A stretch of DNA of 64,000 bases from Tidjanibacter massiliensis. Lineage in GTDB: Bacteria > Bacteroidota > Bacteroidia > Bacteroidales > Rikenellaceae. Position numbers and translations under genes: made by a program. Numbering within the stretch: the first letter of the stretch is position 1; each line of letters starts with the position of its first letter. Below the pieces are notes generated by a model. It saw only the letters and a list, made by a program, of their open reading frames with translations, made no database searches and was not told the DNA's origin. The stretch lies in assembly GCF_900104605.1 (NCBI RefSeq), contig NZ_LT629960.1, positions 1,426,001 to 1,490,000 of the forward strand. The letters are read 5' to 3'. This document shows positions 54,150-63,755 of the stretch, in pieces.

Positions 54150-55505
54150 TTATTCCGCATGCACAACGGACGCACTGCGCTTCATCTGCTTCCGGTAACG
54201 GGCATTGTAAAGTACCGCAGCGACTGCCAGGCCTATGATGAGCCCCATCCACAATCCCGAAGCACCGACCTCCGTACCGAACGCGAGGCAGTACCCTATC
54301 GGCAGGCTGATGACGATGTAGGAGATGAATGATATCCACATGATGCTCTTTACGTCCTGAATACCGCGCAGAATGGCGACCGAACTCGCCTGCAGGCCGT
54401 CCGATATCTGGAACACGGCGACGAACACCAAAAAACGGGCCGCCATCTCTATCACTTCCGGGTCGGAGGTGAAGAGCATCGGAATATAGCGCCGCAGCGA
54501 AATGAACAGCAGCGCCGTCACGGCGTTCCACATCAGACCCAGCCGGTATGCCGTCCCCGCATAACGCCTTATCTCGCACCAGTCGCGCTGGCCGTAGGCA
54601 TGGCTGACGCATATCGTGACGGCAGAACCGATTCCCAGGATTATCATGAAGGCGAAATTGGAAATCACCGAAGCTATCTGGTTGCCGGCCATCTCCACCG
54701 TTCCCACCCATCCCATCATGATGCCCGTCAGGGCAAAGGCACTGCCCTCCATGAACATCTGGAGCGATATCGGCGCCCCCACGCGGATAAGGGAACGTAT
54801 CATCTCCCATGAGAAATTCTCCCTGCGGAACAATCTGAAATAGCGGTAGAAACTATCGCGGCGATAAAAATAGACGATGATGAGAACGGGTGTCAATACA
54901 CGGGAAATCAGTGTCGCAAGTCCGGCCCCTGCGGCACCCATCTCGGGAAACCCCCAATGACCGTAGATGAACAGCCAGTTGAAGACGACATTGATGGCGT
55001 TGGAAGTGATGATTATCGCCATCGCCACCTTGGTGTTGCCCACCCCTTCGAGGAACTGCTTAAAGGATGCGAACACCATGAATGGGATGACCGAAACGGC
55101 CACATAGCCGAAGTACGGCACGGCCTGCCGGACAACCTCGGGCGACTGTCCCATGTGCCACATGAAGGGACGCACGGCCATGGCCAGCAGAAAGATGCAG
55201 ACGCCCATGCAGCCGTAGAAGAGGATGGAATTCTGAAGATAGGCGGCCGACTTGCGGTGGTTGCTCACGGAGTACATCTCTCCGACCAGTGGCGTCAGTC
55301 CGAGCGACATCCCCGTCCCGAGGACGAAAAGCATGAAGAACACCGCGTTGGCAAACGACACGCCCGCAAGCGGCACGGCACCGAGCCGGCCTACCATGGC
55401 GTTGTCCACAAGCTGTACGAGTATCTGTCCCGCCTGCGAAAGTATGACGGGAAAGGCAAGAGTCAATACCCGCCTGTAATATCCTGAACGGTTGAATTTT
55501 TCCAT
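54150..55505 (-). CDS. MATE-family efflux transporter
   Basis: The 451-residue protein has twelve hydrophobic helices in two similar halves (SQAGQILVQLVDNAMVGRLG in the first, APISLQMFMEGSAFALTGIMMGWVG in the second), characteristic of the NorM-like branch of MATE exporters. These expel cationic drugs or metabolites using Na+ or H+. The ATG at 55505 (MEKFNRSGYYRRVLTLAFP) is where similarity starts. A TetR-family regulator gene lies upstream on the same strand, with a promoter between them, so TetR may control this exporter. Substrate is unknown. Confidence 0.93.
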   Translation of the reverse strand: MEKFNRSGYYRRVLTLAFPVILSQAGQILVQLVDNAMVGRLGAVPLAGVSFANAVFFMLFVLGTGMSLGLTPLVGEMYSVSNHRKSAAYLQNSILFYGCMGVCIFLLAMAVRPFMWHMGQSPEVVRQAVPYFGYVAVSVIPFMVFASFKQFLEGVGNTKVAMAIIITSNAINVVFNWLFIYGHWGFPEMGAAGAGLATLISRVLTPVLIIVYFYRRDSFYRYFRLFRRENFSWEMIRSLIRVGAPISLQMFMEGSAFALTGIMMGWVGTVEMAGNQIASVISNFAFMIILGIGSAVTICVSHAYGQRDWCEIRRYAGTAYRLGLMWNAVTALLFISLRRYIPMLFTSDPEVIEMAARFLVFVAVFQISDGLQASSVAILRGIQDVKSIMWISFISYIVISLPIGYCLAFGTEVGASGLWMGLIIGLAVAAVLYNARYRKQMKRSASVVHAE

Positions 55506-55720
55506 TAGTGAAACCTTTGCATCGCCCCCGCCGGGCTTCCGGCGGCCCCGTTCCGCATTCTTCGCGGTCGGGCGGCATCCGGTCCGTACCGGTCGGTCAA
55601 GGAAGACTACCCGCCAGCGTTCCCACCGCTCCGGGACACTCCGCCGCAACGGAGCGTCATGCGTAGAACCCCTCCCCCGAAAAGCAGCGGCACACGGAAC
55701 CATTGTTCTATAAGCCCCGC

Positions 55721-55751
55721 AAAAGTACTGAAAATTTCCGCAGCCGCCAAC
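55721..55751 (-). promoter_or_regulatory. Promoter of MATE exporter gene
   Basis: On the minus strand GTTG, 19 bases, TACTTTTG. The leader to the ATG at 55505 would be about 210 bases. The rest of the 333-base gap 55506-55838 holds the TetR-gene hairpin and no recognisable gene. Confidence 0.65.
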
Positions 55752-55786
55752 CGTATAATACGCCGGCAGAAAGGGAAGAACATACG

Positions 55787-55818
55787 CAGGGCGCACCCTG
55801 TCTCCACGGTGCGCCCTG
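55787..55818 (-). terminator. Hairpin after TetR gene
   Basis: An 11-bp perfect stem (CAGGGCGCACC / GGTGCGCCCTG) with a 10-base loop, 21 bases past the TetR stop, without a T run. Confidence 0.6.
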
Positions 55819-55838
55819 TCCTGCGGCCGCCGCATGCC

Positions 55839-56426
55839 TCAGTCGATTACCCTGCCGAGCTGCGCATCGACCGACTGCATGAATTCCTCGTAATTGTCGG
55901 GGGCGAGCCTGTTCTCGTAGAGCAGCAGCATACCCGGCAGCATGCAGCGAAGCCCCTCCTCCACGGCAGCCGCCTCTCCGGCCGTGTAGGTTCCGTCGGC
56001 AATGCATTCCGCCAGACGGGGTTCGCACAGCCTGCCGAGGAGCCCCGTGATAAGGGCCGCCGTCTCGGTACGGTCGCCGAAGCCGCCGAGCCGCTCCAGA
56101 AAGAAGAGCTCGAAAACTCCCGGATACTCCACGAAATACTCCACATAAGCCCGGGCCGTTCGACGCAGCCCCTCCCTGCCGGGAGCGCCCCCCTCCGTCC
56201 GGGCTGCCACGAAATCGCCGACCTCCTGACAGAAATCCTCCACACAACGGAAAAGCAAGTCGTTGATATCCTTGAAATAGTTATACAGCGTCGCATAGGA
56301 ATAGCCGGCGCGGTATGCCACATTGCGTACGCTCACGCCTTTCAGCCCCTCCGCCCTGAGCAGATTCTTGGCCGCATCCAGAAAATAGGTCTTTATCCTC
56401 TCTTCCTGAATCTGTCTGTTTCTCAT
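55839..56426 (-). CDS. TetR/AcrR-family transcriptional regulator
   Basis: The 195-residue regulator has an N-terminal helix-turn-helix (residues 11-57; GLKGVSVRNVAYRAGYSYATLYNYFKD) and a helical ligand-binding domain typical of TetR repressors. It lies upstream of the MATE exporter on the same strand, separated by a promoter, so it may repress that gene and be released by an exported compound. The ligand and operator are unknown. The ATG at 56426 gives the usual short N-terminal arm. Confidence 0.9.
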   Translation of the reverse strand: MRNRQIQEERIKTYFLDAAKNLLRAEGLKGVSVRNVAYRAGYSYATLYNYFKDINDLLFRCVEDFCQEVGDFVAARTEGGAPGREGLRRTARAYVEYFVEYPGVFELFFLERLGGFGDRTETAALITGLLGRLCEPRLAECIADGTYTAGEAAAVEEGLRCMLPGMLLLYENRLAPDNYEEFMQSVDAQLGRVID

Positions 56427-56811
56427 TTTCCAATCCCTTTCTTCTAAACGTTAACAATTTCCACCTGCGTGGACACGATACCGGCAATGCGTCTTACGCA
56501 GCCGGCCCTGCATCGGGAGCAACCGCCCCTCTCTGAAAATGCGCCCCCTCGTCGCGCAAGGGGGCGCACCACAAACACAAAAACTAATATTGAAGAGAAA
56601 AACATTTCCCGTTCCGGTTTCCCGGAATAAGCGGTCCGTCTCGGATTCGCTTTTCATCAGGCGGAAGCCCACGGGACTTCCGCCTCTCCTCCCGGCATGT
56701 CACAAACCATCTCAATACCCGCCGGTACGGCACGCAAGCCGCCGGTACCGGCCCTGTCCGAATGCCGGAAGTCATTCCATCCGGTACGCAGAGCGCACCC
56801 TATACTTTCAC
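56427..56811. other. Intergenic region between clpC and TetR gene
   Basis: These 385 bases lie after the clpC stop and before the TetR start, both on the minus strand. A 9-bp stem at 56660-56686 and the terminator at 56536-56568 end the clpC message; the TetR promoter must lie within about 100 bases of 56426, but no consensus element is clear. Confidence 0.5.
56536..56568 (-). terminator. Likely clpC terminator
   Basis: On the minus strand a 10-bp stem (TGCGCCCCCT / AGGGGGCGCA) is followed by TTTT. It lies 244 bases past the clpC stop. Confidence 0.65.
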
Positions 56812-59388
56812 CTATGCTATGTGGGGATGACCCGCCGGTGCCCGGCGCACGAGCGCAACACGTCCGCCGACAAACTCGACCGATACCGTATCCCCTCCGC
56901 AGACCTCCTCGCCCACTATCATCCCGGCGAGAGGCTCCTCGACATATTCGAGCAACATCCGCCGGAGCGAACGGGCTCCGTAACGCGGCTGGAAGCCGAG
57001 CGCCGCAAGCTCCTCGCGGGCATCTTCGGAGAGCTCCAGCGTATAGCCCATCGCAGCAGCCCGTTTCGCAATCCGCCCGAACTCGATATCGACTATGCGC
57101 TTCACGTCGTCGAGCGAAAGCGTATTGAATACCACGATATCGTCTATGCGATTGATGAACTCCGGAGCGAAGGTATCCTCCAACGCACTCCGATAGTCAC
57201 CGTCGCCGTTCTGTTCCTCCAGGGTGCAAAGTCCGGGCGCATCGTAGCCTATAACGGGCGGACGGGAGGCTGCACGGCGCGAGCCCACATTGGAAGTCAT
57301 GATTATCACCGTATTCCGGAAATCCACCTTTCGGCCGAGCCCGTCGGTAAGCTGTCCCTCGTCGAAGAGCTGGAGCATGATGTTGAACACGTCGGGATGA
57401 GCCTTCTCTATCTCATCGAACAGCACCACCGCATAGGGTTGGCGGCGTACCGTTTCGGTCAGTTGTCCACCTTCGCCGTATCCGACGTATCCAGGCGGAG
57501 AACCGATGAGGCGGCTCACGTTGTGTTTCTCGGAATACTCGCTCATATCTATCCGCACCAGCGCATCGCGCCTGCCGAACATCCACTGCGAAAGTTCCTT
57601 GGCCAGCAGCGTCTTCCCTACGCCCGTAGGCCCCACGAACATGAACACGCCGATGGGTTTGCCCGGGTCCTTGAGTCCAGCCCGCGAACGCTGTATCGCC
57701 TTCGTAACCTTGCCGATAGCTGCGTCCTGCCCTACCACGCGGGACGCCAGATGGCCGTACATATCCCTGAGTCGGGCCCGTTCGTCGCCGGAGACCTCCT
57801 GTACCGGTATCCCCGTCATGGCGCTTACCGCTTCGCGGATATTTTCGGGCGTGACCAGACCGGGACTGAGACGTACTTCGCGCTGCCAGTCAGCCCTGAT
57901 TTCCTTTATCTTGTCTGCAAGCGCAATCTCCCTGATACGGGCCTTGGCCGCGGCTTCGTAATTCATCCCCTTGGCCGCCGACCGCTTCTCCTCCCCTGCA
58001 GCCTGAAGCGCTTCCTCGAGCTCCGAAATGGCCTCGGGTTCGTGACGGGCGAAAAGACGCGCCTTGGAGCCCGCCTCATCGAGCACGTCAATGGCCTTGT
58101 CGGGGAAATACCGGTCCGTCACATACCGGTCGGTCAACTCCACACATGCGGCGAGGGCCTCGTCCGAATACCGGACGTGATGGTGCTGCTCGTACCGCTC
58201 CCGGAGCCTGTGGAGAATCCGCAGGGTATCCTCCCTGGAAGTAGGTTCCACCACTATCTTCTGGAAACGCCGCTCAAGCGCCCCGTCGTGCTCGATGCTC
58301 TCCCGGTATTCGTCGAGCGTGGTAGCCCCGATACATTGCAGTTCGCCTCGGGCGAGCGCCGGTTTGAGGATGTTTGCCGTATCGAGTCCGCCCTGCGTGG
58401 CACCTGCTCCCACGATGGTATGTATCTCGTCAATGAAGAGAATGACATCCCTCTCTCTTTTCAGGCCCTCCATGAACTCCTTGACACGCTCCTCGAACTG
58501 TCCCCTGTATTTGGTGCCTGCCACCAGCGACGCCACATCGAGCGAAAAGACACGCTTGCCGTAAAGTGACGGCGGTACGTCGTGCGAAACGATGCGCAGG
58601 GCGAGCCCCTCCACTATCGCACTCTTGCCCACACCCGCCTCGCCTATGAGTATCGGGTTGTTTTTCTTGCGCCTGCCGAGTATCTGGATGAGCCGGTCAA
58701 TCTCCGTCTCCCGCCCAATCACCGGGTCCACCCCGCCCGCAGCCGCAGCGGCGGTCAGGTCGGTTCCGTATTTTTCAAGCTCCTTCAGCACGGATTTTCC
58801 ATGGGGCTTGACGTCGTTCCGTTCCGTATCCTCTTCATCCGGCCGCTCCCGGCCGTCGCCTGCCGTACCGCCGTATCCCGTATCCTTGGGATCAATCCGG
58901 AGAATACGGATGTTGCGCAGCGCATTCATCTCCATATAGTAGTCCTCGTCGAACGGCAGGTCGGAAATCATCTCCGCCACCAGATTCCGGGGAATATTGA
59001 ACGTACTCAAAACCTGGGAGCTGGCGAATTTCCTGCTCCGGAGCAGATAAAGCAGGAAATGGCCCGTATTGACGAGCGGCTCGCCCCCTTCCTGCCCGAA
59101 TTCGGCGCATACCTTTCGGAGCGCCGCCATCAGATTGTCGTATAGTTTTCTGTCGGCCGCGATGTTCTCCTGCGTCGCGCTTTCCAAATCCTTCTCAATC
59201 CTCACCTTTATTTGGTACGACTCCCAACTTTTGATGAATTTGCCCAGGATGTGGGCTGCGTGACAATTACCCTCTTCAAGCAGGAAAAGAAACGCTCGGT
59301 CAACGGGATTGCCGCCGCCGGCCCTCTGCGAAGCCAGCAGGCCGCGTGCGAGGGCGTTTTCGAGTGCTTTTGTCTGTTTGAGTTTCAT
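56812..59388 (-). CDS. clpC: ClpC-type AAA+ protease ATPase subunit
   Basis: This 858-residue double-ring AAA+ unfoldase has an N-terminal Clp_N region (about 1-150), a first ATPase domain with GEAGVGKSA and [12 protein letters not shown], a middle UVR-like segment ([21 protein letters not shown]), a second ATPase domain with [14 protein letters not shown], and the C-terminal small domain ([23 protein letters not shown]). The short middle segment marks it as ClpC/ClpA rather than ClpB, which has a long coiled coil. It feeds substrates to ClpP, which is not in the window; the segment VIGYD near residue 730 is a candidate ClpP-docking loop. It seems monocistronic. Confidence 0.9.
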   Translation of the reverse strand: MKLKQTKALENALARGLLASQRAGGGNPVDRAFLFLLEEGNCHAAHILGKFIKSWESYQIKVRIEKDLESATQENIAADRKLYDNLMAALRKVCAEFGQEGGEPLVNTGHFLLYLLRSRKFASSQVLSTFNIPRNLVAEMISDLPFDEDYYMEMNALRNIRILRIDPKDTGYGGTAGDGRERPDEEDTERNDVKPHGKSVLKELEKYGTDLTAAAAAGGVDPVIGRETEIDRLIQILGRRKKNNPILIGEAGVGKSAIVEGLALRIVSHDVPPSLYGKRVFSLDVASLVAGTKYRGQFEERVKEFMEGLKRERDVILFIDEIHTIVGAGATQGGLDTANILKPALARGELQCIGATTLDEYRESIEHDGALERRFQKIVVEPTSREDTLRILHRLRERYEQHHHVRYSDEALAACVELTDRYVTDRYFPDKAIDVLDEAGSKARLFARHEPEAISELEEALQAAGEEKRSAAKGMNYEAAAKARIREIALADKIKEIRADWQREVRLSPGLVTPENIREAVSAMTGIPVQEVSGDERARLRDMYGHLASRVVGQDAAIGKVTKAIQRSRAGLKDPGKPIGVFMFVGPTGVGKTLLAKELSQWMFGRRDALVRIDMSEYSEKHNVSRLIGSPPGYVGYGEGGQLTETVRRQPYAVVLFDEIEKAHPDVFNIMLQLFDEGQLTDGLGRKVDFRNTVIIMTSNVGSRRAASRPPVIGYDAPGLCTLEEQNGDGDYRSALEDTFAPEFINRIDDIVVFNTLSLDDVKRIVDIEFGRIAKRAAAMGYTLELSEDAREELAALGFQPRYGARSLRRMLLEYVEEPLAGMIVGEEVCGGDTVSVEFVGGRVALVRRAPAGHPHIA

Positions 59389-59592
59389 GATAAATCCTTG
59401 TTAATTGTCAAATAAATAACGAGACATCCCACCCTCATATTTTACGCATCATATTTTACATTCCGGAAAGACGCCGAAACCATCGACACACACCACTGGA
59501 ATACAAATACATAAACACTATTAAAATTTTTTATTAATTGTTGCTTATTTTTGGATATCGTAGCTATTCGAGCACACACGGTCTGGCGGAAG

Positions 59593-59623
59593 ACAAAAAA
59601 AGCAACCCTTTTCCGGGTTGCTT
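59593..59623 (-). terminator. Terminator of bile-salt-hydrolase-family gene
   Basis: On the minus strand a 9-bp stem (AAGCAACCC / GGGTTGCTT) with a six-base loop runs into seven T, 22 bases past the stop. Confidence 0.9.
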
Positions 59624-59644
59624 CCTACAGAGAAACTCTGCGGC

Positions 59645-60694
59645 CTAATCCACGCGCTCGAACTCGAAAGGCTCTGCCTCCACGAAGAGAGAAGCCGTAT
59701 TACCGGCATAAGTCCGGCCGCCCACCAGGTCGAGCATCCTGACCGGTGCCCCCTCCGAAAAATCCACATCCTTCATATCCACCCAGAAAATATTGGGATA
59801 AAGCGTGGATTCGAAATAATACACCCTGTTCTTCTGGTCGGACACCGTCCGCCAGCGGGTGGAGGAGATATTGGGCTGGTCGGGAACGCTGATGCCGAGC
59901 GGAACCGAGACATTGCGTATGACGCTGAATATGCCGGCAACCGCCTGCCGGGTATCGGCTGTCTGCGGAAGCGCATCCACATAGAAGGAGGCCCGCACGA
60001 AGCGGTCGGCCGCCCTGTTCGTTCCGGGCAGGAAGGTCAGTCCGCCGATGTTCTGCCAATAATCGTCCAGAGCCAGCTGCCGGTCGAACAGCGGCGAGTT
60101 GGTCATCACCCTGTATGCCGGACTGTGATGAACGGACAGAGCCCCGTCCACATATTCGAATATGGCACTGTCGCCCGCGGCATCCGATACGGAGAGGTGC
60201 AGGGTAGCCATTCTCGAACCGTCCGGCATCATGCCGGAGACCACCTCGAACCGTCCGCTCTCCATCTCCGCCACCGCCTCGTCCACGGTCGCACAGGTAT
60301 CGAGTATGTACTGTACCCATGCTGCGATGGAAAGGCCGGGCGTGGAACCGTCCCACTCCGGATAGGCCGATTCGGCGAGCCACAGCAGATTCGCCACGAG
60401 TCCCGCCTCATTCATGCCGTCGGTACTGCATATATCGTATGCCGAAGTCACCACGCTGCCGTACCGGGAGGTCCACGTCAGGGGGTTGCCCCCCACTTCG
60501 CCGCTGCGCTCCATACCGCGCGGGAATATCCACAAATTGCTCCGGCTGTCCTCCTTCCAGTCCATGGAACGGGCCGTCAGTACGGTTCCGTCGGGCCCCA
60601 CATAAACCACTCTCGTACACGCTTCCGCCCTCTCCGGGAAAGCGACGGCCAACGCCCCTGCGAGGAGCGCGGCACACAAAAATCCGCCTTTCAT
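59645..60694 (-). CDS. Choloylglycine hydrolase / penicillin V acylase family enzyme
   Basis: This 349-residue exported Ntn hydrolase is of the linear-amide C-N hydrolase family. The signal peptide (MKGGFLCAALLAGALAVAF) is followed by EACTRVVYVG; cleavage before the Cys exposes the catalytic nucleophile. Other family residues are visible: the Arg and Asp in TARSMDWKEDSRSNLW, YRVMTNSP with its Asn, and LPGTNRAADRFVRASFY with the late Arg. It closely follows the pattern of Bacteroides bile salt hydrolases and penicillin V acylases. Deconjugation of glyco-/tauro-bile acids is likely but acylase activity on other amides is possible. It diverges from the M64 peptidase gene. Confidence 0.9.
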   Translation of the reverse strand: MKGGFLCAALLAGALAVAFPERAEACTRVVYVGPDGTVLTARSMDWKEDSRSNLWIFPRGMERSGEVGGNPLTWTSRYGSVVTSAYDICSTDGMNEAGLVANLLWLAESAYPEWDGSTPGLSIAAWVQYILDTCATVDEAVAEMESGRFEVVSGMMPDGSRMATLHLSVSDAAGDSAIFEYVDGALSVHHSPAYRVMTNSPLFDRQLALDDYWQNIGGLTFLPGTNRAADRFVRASFYVDALPQTADTRQAVAGIFSVIRNVSVPLGISVPDQPNISSTRWRTVSDQKNRVYYFESTLYPNIFWVDMKDVDFSEGAPVRMLDLVGGRTYAGNTASLFVEAEPFEFERVD

Positions 60695-61012
60695 ACTATG
60701 CCTGTTTTTTCGGTTATATCCTGTTCCATGCACATTTCACGCCAAAAGCCTCCGCCCAATCCGCCGCAGAACCGCCGCAGGCACCGGAGCACCCGCTCAT
60801 AGCCATGAATCATTCGCATGCGCCGACGCACCGTACGTAATAAAAACACATTGTCTTTATTTTCCTACATATTAGTTTGGTTGTTCAATAAATAATCATT
60901 AATTTGCATACAGATAAACCATATGATTTAAAATCGGTTGACTACTCGTCTGCATGACGTATTCCCGGCCACAGACAGGACACACATTACGATTAAATAA
61001 AACATACAAACG
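60695..61012. other. Divergent promoter region
   Basis: These 318 bases separate the acylase and peptidase genes. The right half is markedly AT-rich and holds the promoter at 60876-60906; the left half must contain the acylase promoter, but no consensus element is clear. Confidence 0.55.
60876..60906 (+). promoter_or_regulatory. Promoter of M64 peptidase lipoprotein gene
   Basis: TTTG, 19 bases, TTAATTTG. The -33 is perfect and the -7 has one mismatch. The leader would be about 100 bases, to the ATG at 61013. Confidence 0.7.
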
Positions 61013-63694
61013 ATGAAATCAATCATCAAATTGACATTTTGGCCCACGTTCTTACTGGCAGCCGTAATGTTCACGGGCTGTACGAAAGGGCCGGACAGCT
61101 ACCTTCAGCTACAGTCCGAACTTTATACGTTCGATGCTTCGGGCGGAGAGAATCTGCTCATCTTCTCCACGGATTCACCGTGGAGCGTGGAGACGGAACC
61201 GCTGACCACGACAGGGTCCGCATTCGCTGCACAGCGGAAAGCATGGTACAGCATCACCCCCTCCTCCGGCCCGGCGGGCGAGAACCTGCGGCTGCAGGTG
61301 ACCGTCGGAGAGAACGACACCTATTCCGAACGGGGAGTGTTCCTCGTGCTGCGTGCCGGGACGCGCGAGGAGCGCATCGCAGTCCGTCAGCGTCAGAAAA
61401 ATGCGATTCTGTCCGGACAAAACGATTATGCAGTCTCCTGCGAGGAGCAGACACTGACCGTGGAGGTGCAGGCCAACGTCGCATACGAAACGGTCGTAGA
61501 GAGCGGGCAGCAATGGATAAAAGAGGCGGAAGCGCCGACCGACACGAAAGCGCTCGAAACGACGGCGCACGCCTTCCGCATTGCCGCCAATACCGAAGAA
61601 CGGGAACGCAAGGGCGTGGTGCTGTTCCGCAACACGGAGACGAAGCTCTGCGATACGCTGACCATCGTACAGGCGGCATGGACAGACCCGACTCCGGAGC
61701 TGACCGCGCTCACGGCGCTGTACGAATCCACGGGCGGCGACGGCTGGACGCACAACGACAACTGGTGCAGCGACAAGCCTCTGAACGAGTGGTACGGTGT
61801 GGAGACCGACCTCTCGGGACGCGTCATCGCCCTCCGCCTAAGCAACAACAACCTCACGGGCGAATTGCCGGACGAACTGTCGGGCCTGACCGTCCTACGC
61901 CATCTCGACCTCAGCCACAACGATATCGGAGGTACGATAAACAAGCAGGGACGCCCACCGAAAAATGGCACTTACAGTTTTATGGATACCATGCATGAAT
62001 TGATAGCCATCGACCTCAGTCACAACCGCATCGAGGGCGGCCTGCCGTTTTGGTCGGAGTGGACGAGTAAAAGCCACAAATTCCTGGATTACATTGATTT
62101 CTCATACAATGAACTGGACAGCAATCTGCGGGAGTGGACGGCGCTTTTCGACGGGCGCAACCTCGACCTAAGACTGAATTACAACAAAATACCGACCGGC
62201 TATGTACCCGATATTTACCTGAATTACCACAGTTGGCCTCAGATGAGCATGGCGATAGCGCGGCAGCGGGCCGACAAAGACACGGGGTTTATGGACGGTG
62301 CACAACTGCCCGATTTCCTCTTCGACGACCTGACAACGGGCCAGACACTCCGGGTACAGGATATTTGCAAGGACAACTGCATGACCATGCTGCTGTCGTG
62401 GGACCCCCTGCAGGAGAAATCCGTCCGTTTCGCCGAAACCACGGTGCAACGACTGCATAAGCTCTACCACGGCCAGGGGTTCGACGTAATAGCCGTAATT
62501 CCGAAGGGAGAGGAGTACCGCAGGGCGGCGGAGGAATACCTGCGGACCCATGAAACGGAATGGTACATCTGTTCGGACTATCGGACGCTCAGCGGCGAAG
62601 AGCTTGTCCTACCCGGCGCCCCCTATCCGAGTTACATGCTCTTCGACGCAGAGGGAATCATCGTAGACGAGATATACGAAGGGAAAAACATCCCCCCCTC
62701 TTTCAGTATGGGACCATGGCAGCCTTTGGAAGATATCCTTTCTCTCGGATTCGACTATTACGTGTCGCTTTGTTTTTACGAGCACGTCGGGGCATGCAAA
62801 TACGAAAGCACGGATTATTCGATGGACAAACAGTACGAACTGCTGCATGCAGCCACACGGGGCGACGGCGTGGATATCGTGCTGATGGGCGACGCCTTCA
62901 CGGACATCGATATCGAAGTCGGCCGTTACCGGCAGATAATGGAAGCCGCAAAAGACGCGCTTCTCTCCGTAGAACCCCTGAAAACGTATAAGGACTACCT
63001 CAACATCCATATGGTTTATGCCGTATCAAAGCATGCGCAACCGCGAACAAAGGATTGGCCGGCCGATTATGAAACGGCATTGGACATCGGCTTCATCACT
63101 AACTGGGGGCTGCAGATGAGCCATGGGGGCCCGACCAATTTATCGGATTACACACAAGACCACGAGAGGCTGCAAACGGCCAAAGTGTGGGGGTTTGTAG
63201 TGAACAACTGCCCGGGAGCAGGCGCCGGATATATCAATCCACCGTACCAGCCGAGTTTCGGCACAATAGGATATCTGGATGGCACTTTTTACTTTACAGT
63301 GGTACATGAAGTGGCCGGTCATGCCCTCGGATTGTTGGGAGACGAATATGGCCACAATCAGACCACCCCTACATCAGGAGCAATAGAAACCATCCACTAC
63401 GGGCATCGTGTCGGTACACATCTCAATCTCTCCCTGACCGACGACCCGGCCAGCGTCCCCTGGGCGCATCTTATCGGAGATTCACGGTTTCCGGATGTGG
63501 GAATCTATCGGGGGGGCAGCAATTACCTGTATGGCGTGTGGCACGCATCGCCGAGATGTATAATGACCTCATCCCCAAACTGGCCATATTTCGATACGGT
63601 ATGCAGGGAACTGCTCGTGAGGCGTATTCTGACCTTGGCGGGAGAAGAGTACACTTTCGAAAAATTTCTGGAAAACGACAAAATGGATTATTGA
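61013..63694 (+). CDS. BACON-LRR-thioredoxin-M64 metallopeptidase lipoprotein
   Basis: This 893-residue surface lipoprotein has lipobox FTGC (about residue 23). In order: two BACON-type modules (about 30-128 and 132-222); leucine-rich repeats (about 230-375; ALRLSNNNLTGELPDELSGL, then HLDLSHNDIGG and IAIDLSHNRIEGG); a thioredoxin-like TlpA domain (about 435-560; LPDFLFDDLTTGQTLRV) whose CxxC is lost (SWDPLQEKS); and an M64 (IgA-peptidase-family) domain from about 610 (VDIVLMGDAFTDIDI) with HEVAGHALGLLGDEY at 765-779. The zinc site reads HExxxH. BACON and LRR modules suggest binding of host mucin or glycoprotein. The M64 founder cleaves IgA; that activity here is unproven. Confidence 0.85.
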   Translation: MKSIIKLTFWPTFLLAAVMFTGCTKGPDSYLQLQSELYTFDASGGENLLIFSTDSPWSVETEPLTTTGSAFAAQRKAWYSITPSSGPAGENLRLQVTVGENDTYSERGVFLVLRAGTREERIAVRQRQKNAILSGQNDYAVSCEEQTLTVEVQANVAYETVVESGQQWIKEAEAPTDTKALETTAHAFRIAANTEERERKGVVLFRNTETKLCDTLTIVQAAWTDPTPELTALTALYESTGGDGWTHNDNWCSDKPLNEWYGVETDLSGRVIALRLSNNNLTGELPDELSGLTVLRHLDLSHNDIGGTINKQGRPPKNGTYSFMDTMHELIAIDLSHNRIEGGLPFWSEWTSKSHKFLDYIDFSYNELDSNLREWTALFDGRNLDLRLNYNKIPTGYVPDIYLNYHSWPQMSMAIARQRADKDTGFMDGAQLPDFLFDDLTTGQTLRVQDICKDNCMTMLLSWDPLQEKSVRFAETTVQRLHKLYHGQGFDVIAVIPKGEEYRRAAEEYLRTHETEWYICSDYRTLSGEELVLPGAPYPSYMLFDAEGIIVDEIYEGKNIPPSFSMGPWQPLEDILSLGFDYYVSLCFYEHVGACKYESTDYSMDKQYELLHAATRGDGVDIVLMGDAFTDIDIEVGRYRQIMEAAKDALLSVEPLKTYKDYLNIHMVYAVSKHAQPRTKDWPADYETALDIGFITNWGLQMSHGGPTNLSDYTQDHERLQTAKVWGFVVNNCPGAGAGYINPPYQPSFGTIGYLDGTFYFTVVHEVAGHALGLLGDEYGHNQTTPTSGAIETIHYGHRVGTHLNLSLTDDPASVPWAHLIGDSRFPDVGIYRGGSNYLYGVWHASPRCIMTSSPNWPYFDTVCRELLVRRILTLAGEEYTFEKFLENDKMDY

Positions 63695-63755
63695 CAACCG
63701 ACAAACTGCCGGAAGGCAGTCATAATCATTTTATCAACCTAAACAACAAACTATT

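Noticed and set aside
56539-58569. A 676-residue open frame on the plus strand
   Set aside because: Antisense to clpC and the adjacent gap; no domain recognised.
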